Positions 46,780 to 57,670 of a stretch of 64,000 nucleotides of DNA are shown in pieces. The notes under the pieces were generated by a model that made no database searches, had not been told where the DNA came from, and saw only the letters and a program-made list of their open reading frames with translations. A program made the translations under genes and the position numbers. Position 1 is the first letter of the stretch. Each line of letters opens with the position of its first letter. The stretch is from assembly GCA_964016985.1 (NCBI GenBank), contig OZ024827.1, positions 59,292,181 through 59,356,180 on the forward strand, written 5' to 3'. The stretch comes from Anodontia alba. Lineage: Eukaryota > Mollusca > Bivalvia > Lucinida > Lucinidae.

Positions 46780-48660
46780 GGCTTGTCCGTCCGTCCGTTA
46801 GTCACGTGTTTTGGTACACAGCAATACTTTTGAACCGTGCATGCTAGGTTTTTGAAATTTCATATATGGGTTTCTCATGAAAAAATAATTGACCCGTATT
46901 TCTTTTCTTATCAGCGTTATGCCCCTGTTTTGAGTTATGCCCCATTGCAAAAACATGTCTCCTTTTTTGTGTATAGCATAACTTTTGAACCGTGCATGCT
47001 AGTTTTTTTGTTTTTTTTTTTAATTTCACTTGAATACAATTTGAGCTATTGTCTAGAAACTTGAGAGGCCGATATGGGATGATGAGTAGATGACGTGATT
47101 AACTTTTAAAAAGAATCCAAAAAAATATTTCTTAAGTTATTGTCCTTTGAAAATTGGGCAGTTTAACCTTGTAAGCAAGATATTTAAAACATTTTCTGAG
47201 CTGTTGTCTTGAAACTTAACAGGCTGATAGAGAATGATAAGTAGATGACTTGATTTAATCCGGTGGTTTATTCTTCTGACCGTTCTAAGGCGGTGGTCCC
47301 GGTGTTAGTCTTTCTCTTTGTTGCTTTGTGGTTTATTCTACGAGGCTATTTGTTGTATGTCTTACCTTGTGTTATTTTGTTCTTGTGTTTTTCAGTCCCT
47401 TTTGCGATTACCTGGCTTGGGGAAGAGAGAGCTAATCTTAGTGCTTTTCATACGTTTGTTCGATTTGCGCTTGTTTGGTTTTGTCTGTTTCCTCTTCCTC
47501 TTGGTGTCTGGGAAAAGCTGCGGTTTGTGATTGTTGCACTCCCTGGACTTTTCGCTTACCTTTTTTTTAATTAACTTTAAAAAAAAAATGAGTTATTGCC
47601 CTTTGAAAATTTGGGCATTTTATTCTTGTAAGGAAGATATATAAAAAATTATCTAAGCTACTGTTCTGAAACTTAACAGGCTGATAGGAAATGATGAGAA
47701 GATGGCCTGATCAAATTTAAAAACATAATCTGTTTTTTTTTTGTTTTTTTTTTCTAGAGTTATGACCCTTTGAAAAATTGGGCATTATACCATTGTAGGC
47801 AAGATTTCTCGAAAACTATTTGCCTGAAAACTAGGACACGCTGATAGTGGATGATGAGTAGTTGACCTGATTAACTATTAGAAAAAACTCGATTTTTTTG
47901 TTATGTCCTTTTGAAAATTTTAGCATTTTTAACCTTGTAAGCAAGATTTCTGTTAAACTGATTAAGCTATTACCTTCAAACTTGACAGGCGGATAGAAAA
48001 TAATAACCTGAATAAGTTCTGAACACTAAAAATCGATTTTTTAAAAGTATGGCCCTTTGAAAATTTCGGCATTTAAACGTTATAAGCAAGATATCTCGAT
48101 GACTATTTAAGCTATCGCCTTGTAACTTGACTGCCTGATAGGAAATGATGAGTAGATGACCTGATTTTTTCTTCAGTTATGACCCTTTGAAAGTTTCAAC
48201 ATTTTTACATCTTAAAAAATTGTTTAAGCTTTTGCCTTTAAACTTAACAGACTGATAGGAAATGAAAAAAAAGATGATTTGATTAACTTTTGAAAAAAAA
48301 ATCTGAAAATGTTTTCTTCAGCTGTGGCTTTTTAAAATTTCGGCATTTTAACCTTGTAAGCAAAATACCTTGAAAACTGTTTGAGCCTTGACACTTGACA
48401 GGCTAATAGGTAATGGTGAGTAGATAACCTGACTAACTTTTGAAAAAAATAAATCTGAAAATAGCCTGAAAAGCTTCAAGATATTTTGGTTTGATTAATT
48501 TCTAAAAAGGCCATAATTCCAGAAAGGACATGTTAACCTTATGAGCACGGTTGACCTTTTTTTCTCTCCAAAACCCCGCCCGTAATGTCGTTAGGTATTT
48601 TTCTTGTTATATTTAAGGCAAGCATACGGTTGGGGGCATAGTGTTTCTAGTTTCATATTA
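46780..48660 (-). repeat. Pearl/HINE-like element inside the DIRS-like element
   Basis: In minus orientation it ends at a CCGTCCGTCCGT tract (46787, the ACGG microsatellite). The other end at about 48610-48645 has 'aagcatacggttgggggcat'. Seven to eight diverged ~190-bp units between 47100 and 48530 share 'ccctttgaaaat.t.ggcatt', 'accttgtaagcaagata', 'ttgaaacttgacaggctgat' and 'gatgagtagatgacctgatt'. It is interrupted at 47255-47570. Confidence 0.6.
47255..47570 (+). mobile_element. Penelope-like 3' module (solo)
   Basis: Starts CCGGTGGTTTATTCTTCTGA, then CCGTTCTAAGGCGGTGGTCC, and ends near 'gtgattgttgcactccctgg'. It sits within a pearl unit: 'gatgacttgatttaat' before, 'attaactttaaaaaaaaaat' after. 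Two long open registers with hydrophobic translation; considered non-coding. Confidence 0.6.
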
Positions 48661-49010
48661 AGATACCACGGCACTTCATCTGTCACTGCATCTTAATTGG
48701 CACGTGACTACAGGCACGAGGCCAAATAAGTCACTTATCAATTACATGCCATGTTCCTTTCCATGCACCATGCAATACCTCTATCATGCAATAATTAATA
48801 CTGAAATCACCTTTAACAAACATATATAGCAAAGCTAAAACGACGCACCATATGGTATTTACGAAAAATAATATATAAAATAAAATAAAATTTGTCCGCA
48901 TATTTAGAACTTGACACTCAATAAAAAATCAAAGTAACCCACGGACATATGAACTTAAAGCGATACTTGCTAGCAACCAAAGTTAATAGACAGTGCTTAC
49001 ATACGGAGTT
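48661..49010. other. Unassigned sequence downstream of RNase H
   Basis: AT-rich; no motif recognised. Probably DIRS-like sequence between the RNase H and recombinase regions. Confidence 0.35.
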
Positions 49011-50688
49011 TCAAGATTTTATTGCCAGATATTCCCAATCCAGTTTAACATACCAAGTAAAATCGCTTAGAAGTGGGAAGCTCGACCCTGGTGACAATGT
49101 TTGAAATAAACCTTTTTCGACACCACGGGATAAGGAATCGGCTCTTTCATTTAAATGTCGAGTTAACCGCTCAAGTTTAATAGAAATACAGTGACGGCTA
49201 CAAAAACTGAATATATCCAACGCTATTTCCTTCAAGAATTGCCTAATGGATCCCTTCTGAACTATACTACATGCATTCTTCTTGCCAGTAAAACCATTTG
49301 GAGTTATGATTTGCCTAAATGTTTTTAGCGATTTCAGTACTCTCTGAATTGCAACTAACTTCATCCATGTGGAGGACTAACGTCTCTCTTCAGGAGACCA
49401 CATACCATGCGAAACACCATTAATTGTATGCACCTCACAACCAGCATGGCATAAACAAACCCACATGGACGTTACATACGTGTCTCTTAACCACCTAGAA
49501 TTAATTTTGGTAAGATTTTCTGTCAAAACAGAAGGCGCTCCTCGCTTTCTGATTTCAGTTTGATATATGAAATCAACTTGCGAGCATTTAATATATGTAT
49601 GCTCAAAGCACTTGTCATGATTTGACTTACACTACCAACAACAATACCCATCGATTTGGTTTGACCAACTACATCAGCGACAGAGCGAACATGAAACTAT
49701 CTGTTATTTTTAATGGCACTCTGCAAACGCTGACTGCAATCAAGAAAATTCTCTCTTCTCGTAGAGGTAATACTGACAAAAAAAAAAAAAAAAAAAAAAC
49801 TGTTCTGAATCCAAGTCAGTACAAGCCATATCAGCTGCTGCACTGGTTCTCAACAGGACATGTCCACTTCCGGAACAAACCCGACAAAAATAAATCATTT
49901 TAGTGTCTCTAGACATGCTTTGTATATATACCTTCGTTTTTGCACAGGCGAAACCATCATCAAAATATATTACAGTACAGCCATTTTCTCTTCTTCTCGC
50001 AAGTTTTCAGTCAGTGGACGTGTAACCTCAGAATACAGATAAGGTGCTGACCGGATACCAAAGGGCAGAACTAGGAAAGTGTAATAGCAAGTGTCTCCTT
50101 GATCATTAGGCCATGAGAAACCTAAATACGTAGTATGTAGAAAATATTGTTTTTTTTTTTGTTTTTTTTGTTTTTGTTTTTTTTATTTACGGCCCTTTCA
50201 AGAATATTTCACTTATATCGAGCCGATCGTTCATCAAAGGTAGGCGAAAACCGGAAAACCCGGGGAAAACCCTAAGCAGAGCTTGGCTTTCCAACATATG
50301 ACCCGAGCGAGGCTCGTGGTGAAAAACCTAATGAATTAAGAGTCAACACTCCTATCCACTAGGCTACGGGGGCCCGCTTGTGGATAAAATATATATCAAT
50401 AAAATGATAAGCAGAATGTATATCAAATTTGAGCAGCCAGTCCCTTGACTCTATATATGAAAGCGCAGTTCTTGATATTTCACAGTTTGCTACTAGATAT
50501 ACCTGTTTACGGTCCTTGAATCCAAAATCAAACTTTTTACCGTTACTAGGAATCGAAACAGACAGTGGATTAACAACACAAGGCGCTGATCCACATGTTT
50601 CAATTAAAACCCTTGTGCAGTAAGTCTTGAATCGCACCAGAATGAAGCCATACTCTGACAGCGCTGATTTATTATTTTCATGAAACAA
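49011..50688 (-). pseudogene. DIRS-type reverse transcriptase and RNase H
   Basis: RT start: PCVVNPLSVSIPSNGKK, then RTALSYIESRDWLLKFDIHS and AYHFIDIYFIH (50640-50400). A SINE interrupts here (50376-50149). The RT resumes with TYLGFSWPNDQGDTCYYTF, LPFGIRSAPYLYSEVTRPL and a damaged YxDD box reading FDDGFAC (about 50150-49930). The connection region holds GFVYAM..CEVHTINGV-type pieces near 49440. RNase H: LVAIQRVLKSLKTF, NACSIVQKGSIRQFLKEIAL and LNERADSLSR (49364-49100). Frameshifts and stops throughout. The long FVVNPLSVS start and the RNase H ending in NE.AD..SR are typical of DIRS-like elements. Confidence 0.75.
50149..50376 (-). mobile_element. tRNA-derived SINE inside the DIRS-like RT
   Basis: Minus strand: a head GGGCCCCCGTAGCCTAGTGG with an A-box-like TAGCCTAGTGG, a decayed B region, then 'aagccaagctctgcttaggg', 'cgggttttccggttttcgcc' and 'ttgaaagggccgtaaat', and an A-rich (AAAAC)n tail (50149-50185). 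Imperfect target duplication TGTAG..AAAATAT / TGTGGATAAAATAT. It splits the RT between ..IDIYFIH and TYLGFSW. Confidence 0.75.
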
Positions 50689-51458
50689 AATGGCTGTGTG
50701 GAAAAATGAAATTTTATAGCCATTCTCAGCTGTATCTATAACAAATTAGTTCGCATTTATGTTGTTGTTTTTTCCGAAATTGTATGTGTATTATTACCTT
50801 TAAGCGCAATGGCTGTTTGGAAAAATGAAATTTTATAGCCATTCTAAGCTGTATCTATAGCAAATTAGTTCGCATTTATGTTTTTTTTTTTTTTTTTTTT
50901 TTTTTTCCGAAATTGTATGTGTATTTTTATCTTTAAGCGCGCTTTGAAAATGCTGTTATTCTGTCCTTGCCCATGTTTATAGAAACCATGTGTTAAATCA
51001 GAAATTGTGTCAAAATAAATATCACAAAAAATATATATCCGTAAATGTTTTAGCACTGCTGTCAACATCAAATGCCTGATCAGATTCACTTTTTTGACGG
51101 CTGTGGAGTTATGTTGCATAGCTGCAACGAAGGGACAGTTTTTTTTTGTTTTGTTTTTTTTTTTAAGTGAGGGAAGTCACCACAGGCGAAAGGTTCCGGC
51201 GAATGGTCATTGCATTTTTGTATTTGGTAGGGAAGAAAGGAATGATCATGTGTGACTGGAAATGTTGGCAAGATTTGATTTCGTCCCGATGACCTGCTGG
51301 CACTGCAGCACCGAAAGTACTAGTGGTGATAGGAAAAATGGCTTAGCCTTAGTTTAAACATATTTTTATTTCATAAACTCATAATACAATTTACATAGAA
51401 ACGTACAATTTTACAAAACAGAGTTTACAAATTAGGATTCGGAAAAAAGTCAACAGAC
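50689..51458. other. Spacer between gag-like and RT regions, with a repeated block
   Basis: A ~110-bp segment (gtgtggaaaaatgaaatttta...cgcatttatg) is duplicated in tandem at 50696-50762 and 50814-50880. T-runs at 50881-50906 and 51139-51163. No coding sequence recognised. Confidence 0.55.
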
Positions 51459-51901
51459 TTATTCAAATCCGCTTAGCCTTGTTGTACCTACTGGGTCTTT
51501 AGGCCTTCTTCCTCCTACCAGCTTGAGCATCCGCTCTCCGAAAGCGCGACTCTTTCTCTGAATCGCTGGCAAGGGTTTGCTTTCATACTGTCTCAAATTT
51601 TTTAAGCTCCCACCCCCTTCGGAAGAATCCGCAATACGGATAAATTTATTACGTTCCTGAATTTTGTCAGGTAGCTCATTTAAAAGTACAACCAAATACT
51701 CTCCTTGTTATCATAAGCCCAGAGGGCTTGTTTAGGTTCATCTCCTATGTCTTTATTAAACCCGAATTTGATTGTATGTCCTTCAAAACGTTTTATCTTT
51801 TTTATTTTTCTCACTTCTGAAGAGACAGACACTGATGTACCTCTAAATTCTTCTTTTAGACTATTTAATTCTTGTTCTTGTACTTTTAGTTCACTCAACA
51901 A
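51459..51901 (-). pseudogene. DIRS-like gag (ORF1) fragment
   Basis: A coiled-coil-like N-terminal piece, MLSELKVQEQELNSLKEEFR (51901-51840), leads through IKRFEGHTIKFGF. A one-base shift near 51690 then gives LNELPDKIQERNKFIRIADS, SEGG and QYESKPLPA, with a basic end (KSRAFGERMLKLVGGRRPKD). The 'R.K.IRIAD.SEGGW..V..Y.S.P' type block before the basic tail is what I recall from bivalve DIRS-like gag genes. Its place upstream of the RT fits. Confidence 0.5.
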
Positions 51902-51915
51902 CTGTTTTAATATTA

Positions 51916-52503
51916 CGATGGGCGTTCATTTAATGTTGTCATTGGGGTTCTACTGGGCGCGTTATTAATCCCATTCACATTTCGTTTACTTCAACTCTTC
52001 AAAGTATTCTCCCTTGACGGAAACACACTTTTCAAGTCTCAAAATCCATGCTGTAAAGGCAGAAAAGTAGGCCTTTTTAGGTATAAGCTGAAGACACTGG
52101 TAAATTGCACTAACAAGTGCACTTCGGGATTCATAACGACGACCAGAACGGGTTTTCTTTAGTAAAGGAAACAGGAAAAAGTCGCAGGGACTAAGGTCTG
52201 GCGAATAAGGTGGATGAGAGAGCTGAAACACACTTATGAGCAGGTGCGTTGTCATTGATAAGACACAGACCTCTTAAACCAGTTGCAGGTCTACGTTTTT
52301 CATAATGTGCCTTTACTTTTGAGTGTATATGACTGAACCAACTTGAACTTTCAATAACTTTTGAAAGACTAAACGGATTAGACCGAAATTTCATCCTATT
52401 ATAGAACATTACTCCCCCGTGAAATCGCCGCAGTTTCCACATGCTCCTTACAACCACGCAGTATGGTGGGCCATTAGTGACACAATTAAATGAACGCCCC
52501 TCG
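51916..52503 (-). mobile_element. Internally deleted mariner, 588 bp
   Basis: TA duplication at 51914-51915 and 52504-52505. Inverted ends CGATGGGCGTTCATTTAAT and CGAGGGGCGTTCATTTAAT. The minus-strand remnant retains the second-Asp block (NDNAPAHKC) and SPDLSPCDFFLFP through to CVSVKGEYFEEL. The N-terminal half and the first catalytic Asp are deleted. Inserted just upstream of the DIRS-like gag. Confidence 0.85.
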
Positions 52504-52540
52504 TACATTTATTTGCAATGAATTCATGTTTTCCACCATA

Positions 52541-52745
52541 TCGGTAAAACAAAATGAAAACTTATAACCTAATTGCGTATACAATCGGCTGCAGCGTAAG
52601 GCTGAACGAAACTTGGCACTATATCGAGTACCCAGGACCTCAATCAAAAAAACTCTGCATACATACACGCCATCGATTTAATTCAGGATGTACTGACTAA
52701 ACATGGGAAGTTAAGTTTCGTTTTATTCTTTTGCAATTAACAGAC
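52541..52745 (+). repeat. Direct repeat DR-2 (candidate DIRS terminal repeat)
   Basis: Partner of 45220-45410: 'taaggctgaacgaaacttgg', GGACCTCAATCAAAAAA, 'ctgcatacatacacgcc', TCAGGATGTACTGACTAA. Same orientation, 7.3 kb apart. Confidence 0.6.
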
Positions 52746-53026
52746 GAATAATACTTGTGGCGTTCATATATAAAAAAAACAACAACTATGTTTTAGCAGG
52801 TTAATGGAAGTGTTCCAAATCTATTTATAAGAGTCTCTCGTATAATATAGTATAATATAAACAAAATGTATTCTTACATTTAAGTAATATAGCACGAATT
52901 GTTGGTACCTGACTATCAAGAGTTCATTACAACCTCAGAATATCTTGAATGTTAGGAAGATTTCTGCCGGGTAGGAGACTGATGGTAAAAAAGTCAAACA
53001 GTTGTTCGACATATTTCCAAAATGTG

Positions 53027-53031
<5 letters not shown>

Positions 53032-53103
<72 letters not shown>
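53032..53103. repeat. (AT)n microsatellite
   Basis: About 36 uninterrupted AT repeats, directly before the mariner relic. Confidence 0.97.
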
Positions 53104-53106
<3 letters not shown>

Positions 53107-54010
53107 ACTGGCGATGAAGCGGGTTCATTATTTGGAACCTGTTAGGAAAATTAGCAATAAAATATGGGCCACCAAAAATAGCAAAAGACCAGTAATCGCT
53201 AAACGCACGTTAAATGCAACGAAGGCTTTGCATGCGATATTTTTCAATATTGCAATACAGGTGCCACTGATAAAGGGCAAAAGCCTTACTTAAGAAATAA
53301 ATCATTCCGAACCGTGCTCAAATACCCAAGATAAAGCACAGTTGAGTTTGGTTGTACCCATGTGAGCACGAGAGAGCGCAGCGAGCGAGTGCTAAAATGG
53401 GTACAACCCAAACTCAACTGTGCTTTCTCTGGGGCATTTGAGCACGGTTTGGAATAATTTATTTCTTTTCTAACACCCCTCATTGAGCGATTTTTTTGCA
53501 TAAATGAGTTTTTTATTATTTCATTATTATTATTATTATTTGATTTTCCCATTGGTAGTTGAAATGTCAAGACAAATAAGGAACAACACGATCAGGGGTG
53601 TAGGAACGGAAAATACTACAAAGATGTGATATTGAAGAAATTGAAAAAAAAAAGTACTATCAGAAACGGCACCCAGTAATGGGTTTCAAATATGTCCGAC
53701 TTCTACCTGATAATGCATCAGCCTATACGTCTGCCATTGTTACTTTATTTTTGTTTTATTCATTTACTTTTTGCAAAAAGAGAAAGTAACAGTTGTATCA
53801 GACCTTGCCCCTTGTGACTTTCCTTTTTTCCTAAATTGAAAACCTTCCTCGCTGGACGAATATATCGGTCCAGACAGGCGCTTGGATCTGCCATATACCG
53901 CTACCTTACCAGTATACCTAAATCAGCATACCGTGACACATTCCGTGTGCGAATGTATCGACTAAAATGTTATGCATTTCTAGTCATTGGGACTACTTTG
54001 AGGGCTTAAA
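53104..54010 (+). pseudogene. Mariner transposase relic, interrupted by a MITE
   Basis: VTGDEA.. (53104) with the first catalytic Asp, then PVRKISNKIWATKNSKRPVI and AKRTLNATKALHAIFFN to 53265. A 170-bp MITE (53295-53464) and further AT-rich sequence interrupt it. It resumes with YYQKRHPVMGFKYVRLLPDN (53655-53715, HDN changed to PDN) and SDLAPCDF (third Asp, ~53795), and ends in a decayed 'CISSHGDYFEGL'-type tail (53960-54005). The N-terminal half and left TIR are missing. It is a different mariner lineage from the one at 40018. Confidence 0.7.
53295..53464. mobile_element. 170-bp foldback MITE
   Basis: One long hairpin: AAATAAATCATTCC / GGAATAATTTATTT, ACCGTGCTCAAAT / ATTTGAGCACGGT, AAGCACAGTTGAGTTTGG / CAAACTCAACTGTGCTT, and GGTTGTACCCAT / ATGGGTACAACC, around an AGAGCGCAGCGAG centre. 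Inserted in the mariner frame. Confidence 0.88.
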
Positions 54011-54829
54011 ATAAAAACAAAAGTGATTATTTACATTTTAGTCAGGTACATTTGGGAAAACCGCACGACTTAAATGAAAGAGGATGACAACATCGTTGTT
54101 TTGTGTGTTTCGGACCCTACTAAATAAAAATCAATGTTGTCGCATTGGCAGTGGCGTCAGATTTTTTGTGATGTCATAAAAAATATGCCCGTATATTAAT
54201 ATTCTGGATAGACAAAATTGATATTGGAGTACCAGGACAGAATTCTGTTAAAAATTAAAGTTACGGTAAACACTTGGAACTGTACATCTAAATGGTATGT
54301 AAAGCTTAAACTATGATTAAAGCTTTCCAAACAGTCATACCCATCATCTGTATTGCATTACCCCACCCACCTGAAATACATCAATCTTTCTGTCGTATCT
54401 TATATGAATGGTGTTTTGTTTTAAATTGCAGGACAGATTTATTTTCCACTATCAGACATATTTATTGCATTACAATTTAGTGACTGACACCTGATTATGT
54501 GTTTAAATACACCGATCATACTGCAGTATTGATAGAAAGGCTGTGCGAACAAAGAAACATAAGGGGACGTAGCAATTTACTGTATGTATCATGTTTTATC
54601 TCATAATCTGAAATACGTTACAATTTAGGACATATACCTTTTTGAAATGTTTCTGCCATCATTTTTATCACCCATGTGCGATCAATATGCACTATATCAT
54701 GTCGAATTACCCCACCCACCATGTACTCAAAAAGGCAGTCAGGACTGGGCAGGTCTGAAAAAGCTACGGTATCGAAAGTGACTCATATAATTTTACGACT
54801 AGATTATATGGTTGCCTTCTTTATTCATC
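54011..54829. other. AT-rich spacer
   Basis: No recognised feature. The block near 54700 (cccacccaccatgtactcaa) resembles 54360-54375, but its meaning is unclear. Confidence 0.4.
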
Positions 54830-55440
54830 GTCTTGAGAAATGCCCTCGATTTTATGACTGTATGTTTTCACTAGCACCTTCTTCTGACCCACATACACAT
54901 AATTCTGTACTGGCCTTGCATTTGCATCGAGCTGTTGTGCACTTTGTTCATGTGCGGCCACATTTGACAAGCATGGGAATGCATCTGGAGCTGGTGGCAA
55001 GGTAGTCATTACGGGTACAAAGCTAGAATCTTCCATACGCCATCCATACGCCATACGCCATCCATAGTTCAACGGATTTGGCAGCGCTGGCTTAGGCACT
55101 ACATCATATACCCAAACGTTGCACTGATAAGGGATTTTAAGGTGGCTTGCTCTTATGCTGCCTTATTGGAAGACGTTTGTCAGATTCAGCTTGCTTCCTC
55201 CGGAACATCCCCAGCGGAGATTGCTAACACTGGTAATTGAAGTATCTGGTTCATAGAGATTACAAACATATGTTTCAATGCAGCGCTTTGTGTTATTAGT
55301 CAGATCACTCTCAAAGTCTGCAAATGCCTTTTTAATTTCTTCAGATTTTTTTTGGAAACGCTTTCTAGCATAACACGTTCCCTTTGCCCGAAAATATCTT
55401 CTTTATATTGTTTACAGCTGGGCATTAACTTGATTAACAT
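54830..55440 (-). pseudogene. Cys-rich C-terminal part of a widespread invertebrate repeat gene
   Basis: Minus-strand reading with several frameshifts: KKAFADFESDLTNNTKRCIE, YVCNLYEPDTSITSVSNLRW, RRKQAESDKRLP, QCNVWVYDVVPKPALPNPLN, NGWR-like MEDSSFVPVMTTLPPAPDAF, then a Cys cluster read in another frame (LVKCGRT, TKCTTARCKCKAS, ELCVCGS). I recall this order (an 'E.FVC.LY....VN.LR..F' block, a 'LPPT...L..H..RA..Q' block, W-x-P, then CGC..CKC..) from a large uncharacterised gene family in molluscs and cnidarians. A short 'ccatacgc' repetition (55031-55062) expands it. Function unknown. Confidence 0.5.
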
Positions 55441-56674
55441 AATATTACGGCCATACTAAAGCAATCAGGAAGATAAATTTTATTTTATCTGATAGAAATT
55501 AGAAAATTACAAACTGCAATTACCTAATATTTATAATGCTGTTTAGGGAAGGCTTAATTTTGATGATGTCGAGAGTAGTATAGGATGCCACTACGGGTAT
55601 CATAGAGGTACCTTATACTACTGTCGAGTAATTTTGCATTTTAATAGAAAATCACTATTCAGTAACACCCATTACATTCTTGGACAGTGATGTTTGCCAT
55701 CTAAATACATTGTATTGTCTGTTTTAGCTGACATGCTGACATACTAAGCTTCTAGAATATATACATATATTATTGTTAACCACTCTGCTTACCTCAAGCC
55801 GGCGGGTCAGGATTCAGACTCCGAACTAAAACTATTTATTTTGATGGTCTGGGCCGGAACTTTTTATTTCTCGGCCAACTGGGGATCAACTGGTGGTTTT
55901 CGTTTGCTCCAGTATTTTTCTATTAGCGTTGTTCAGGGATCGTCAAGTGTCTCAACACATTGTTTCTGTTGAGTCCTCATCTTTGCGTCATTATAGGCTT
56001 TATCTTTAATTTATTTGTTGCCAGTAATGATTAATGGATGAGTTAGAAGACCTCCACGCGGACCGAACAAATAAAAGTTTCTACCATTATGGAAGCTGAG
56101 GGCGAGGGTTGATATCCCGCAAAGCTAGCTTAAGGTCTCGAGTGATTTATAACCGATTATTACATTTGAGTAACATAAATGTTTTAAACTTTGATTCTTT
56201 CTTCAATGCATTTAGTAGGGATAACATACGTAACAGACTGTTACACACAAATGCCAGCAGATACAGGGTGCGAACAAGTTTTCGACGAGCTTTTCACGGA
56301 AAAATTCATTCGTTTAAAAAAGCTATGTCCAGGCGGGCGCGGGGGTGGGAGGGGGGATGAGGGTGGGGCGGGGGGGGTGAGGGGCGTCCTCTGATGTTTT
56401 TCAACGTGATATGTTACCTTTATTCATCAGAGGGAAAACCCTTCCATAATGCCGTTAGGCATTTTGCATGTTATTTTACGCAGTAAGCATTGTGGAGAGT
56501 TGGCGAGGTGATCACTATCTGTCAATCGTTGATGCTGCTCCCCAACCCTAGAAAATTTTGCAGAGATAATCTATATCAAAGATCAGTCTTTTCTGCATTG
56601 AATAAGAATTGTTTGTACTTTGTACCTGGTAGTGTAATGAAGTAAATGCTTGTTAAACATATTACCAGTTTTAC

Positions 56675-56708
<34 letters not shown>

Positions 56709-57316
56709 AAACTACTATCCTTATTTGTTCAACAAAACTATTTTCCAAAGCATTATATATCATATCTGACTCAAACGATGCAGCAAAGGTAACATGAGGT
56801 TACTATTGGTTTAGGTGAGGAGTGTTAGGTAACATACGTAGCAAAAAATGGTTAAAAATGCCGAATAAAAGAAAAAGTTTTATTTTGTACATAGTACTTT
56901 ATTGTTTTTTTTAGCCTTTATGCGAACCGAATTTTTTATGTATTTCTGTATTAAGAGTAGCATCGGGACCCAGGGTGAGGTTGGCTAGCAGTAAAAGTGC
57001 TTTAAACCCCGATGGTTTACTCTACTGTCCGTTCTAAGGCGGTGGTCCCGGTGTTACTTACTCTTTGTTGCTTTGTTGTTTATTCTACGGGGCGATTTGT
57101 TTTATGTCTTACCTTGTGTCATTTTGTTCTTGTGTTTTTCATTCCTTTTAGCATTGCGATTACCTCGCTTGGAGAAGAGAGAGCTAATCTTAGTGCTTTT
57201 CGTACGTTTGTTCGATTTGTGCTTATTTGGATTTGTCGGTTTCCACTTCCTTTTGGTGTCTGGGAAGGGCTGCGGTTTGTGATTGTGGCACTCTCTTACC
57301 TTTTTTGCTGCAAAGG
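55441..57316 (+). repeat. Repeat block R2, copy 1, ending in a Penelope 3' module
   Basis: 55441-55760 matches 60400-60680 in the same orientation (attac.gccatacta, gatgatgtcgag, gtaattttgcat/att). From 56204 to 57316 it matches 57685-58720 (offset ~1.49 kb), including 'aacatacgtaacagactgtt', 'tttcgacgagcttttcacgg', a G-rich tract, 'gatgctgctccccaacccta' and the Penelope 3' module from about 56915 (agcctttatgcgaaccgaat), with CCGTTCTAAGGCGGTGGTCC at 57031. Confidence 0.65.
55591..55645. mobile_element. ~50-bp foldback insertion
   Basis: AGTAGTATA ... TATACTACT arms enclosing GG..CCACTAC..GGTACC, flanked by GTCGAG on both sides. The matching place at about 60556-60565 has a single GTCGAG, i.e. 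the empty site. Confidence 0.6.
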
Positions 57317-57670
57317 GAACACATTGGTTTGCATGTAAATAAGTCTGTCTAAAATGCAGACATGCATATAATAGTATAATTATATAGAACTATGAGCAAA
57401 GATTGTTGTAGGATGTACTGTCTTATTTGAATATTTCCAAAAGCATGAATTCAAAGCTACCCAATACTATTAAGTAGACTTGCGTATAATTTGTTTGTTC
57501 CTATTAATACCTTTTTAATATGCGCTTTTGGAATAACTTGCATCCACATTGATCCAGTATTTTGTCTTACTAGTCTGTTTTGTGTCTGGGTACGGCTGGC
57601 CACGTTGATGCTGGTCCGTGTCTATGCGTTTTTAGTCTGCGCGGTAGCGCAGCCTGATTGGATCTAAACT
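57317..57670. other. Sequence between the two R2 copies
   Basis: Mostly unassigned. 'tctgcgcggtagcgcagcctgattgg' near 57634 is similar to 58756-58782 in the Penelope tail, so part of it may be the remnant of that tail in copy 1. Confidence 0.4.

Larger units (their letters stand above)
45220..52745 (-). mobile_element. DIRS-like tyrosine-recombinase retroelement, decayed and nested
   Basis: In minus-strand order: gag-like (51901-51459), reverse transcriptase and RNase H (50688-49011), tyrosine recombinase (46434-45960). This is the gene order of DIRS/Ngaro elements. Blocks of ~200 bp in direct orientation at 45220-45410 and 52541-52745 could be its terminal or split repeats. Insertions into it: mariner (51916-52503), SINE (50149-50376), pearl-like element (46780-48660) with a Penelope 3' module, and a 240-bp-unit fragment (46438-46775). 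Treating all these as one element is inference; the individual domains are better supported. Confidence 0.5.
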
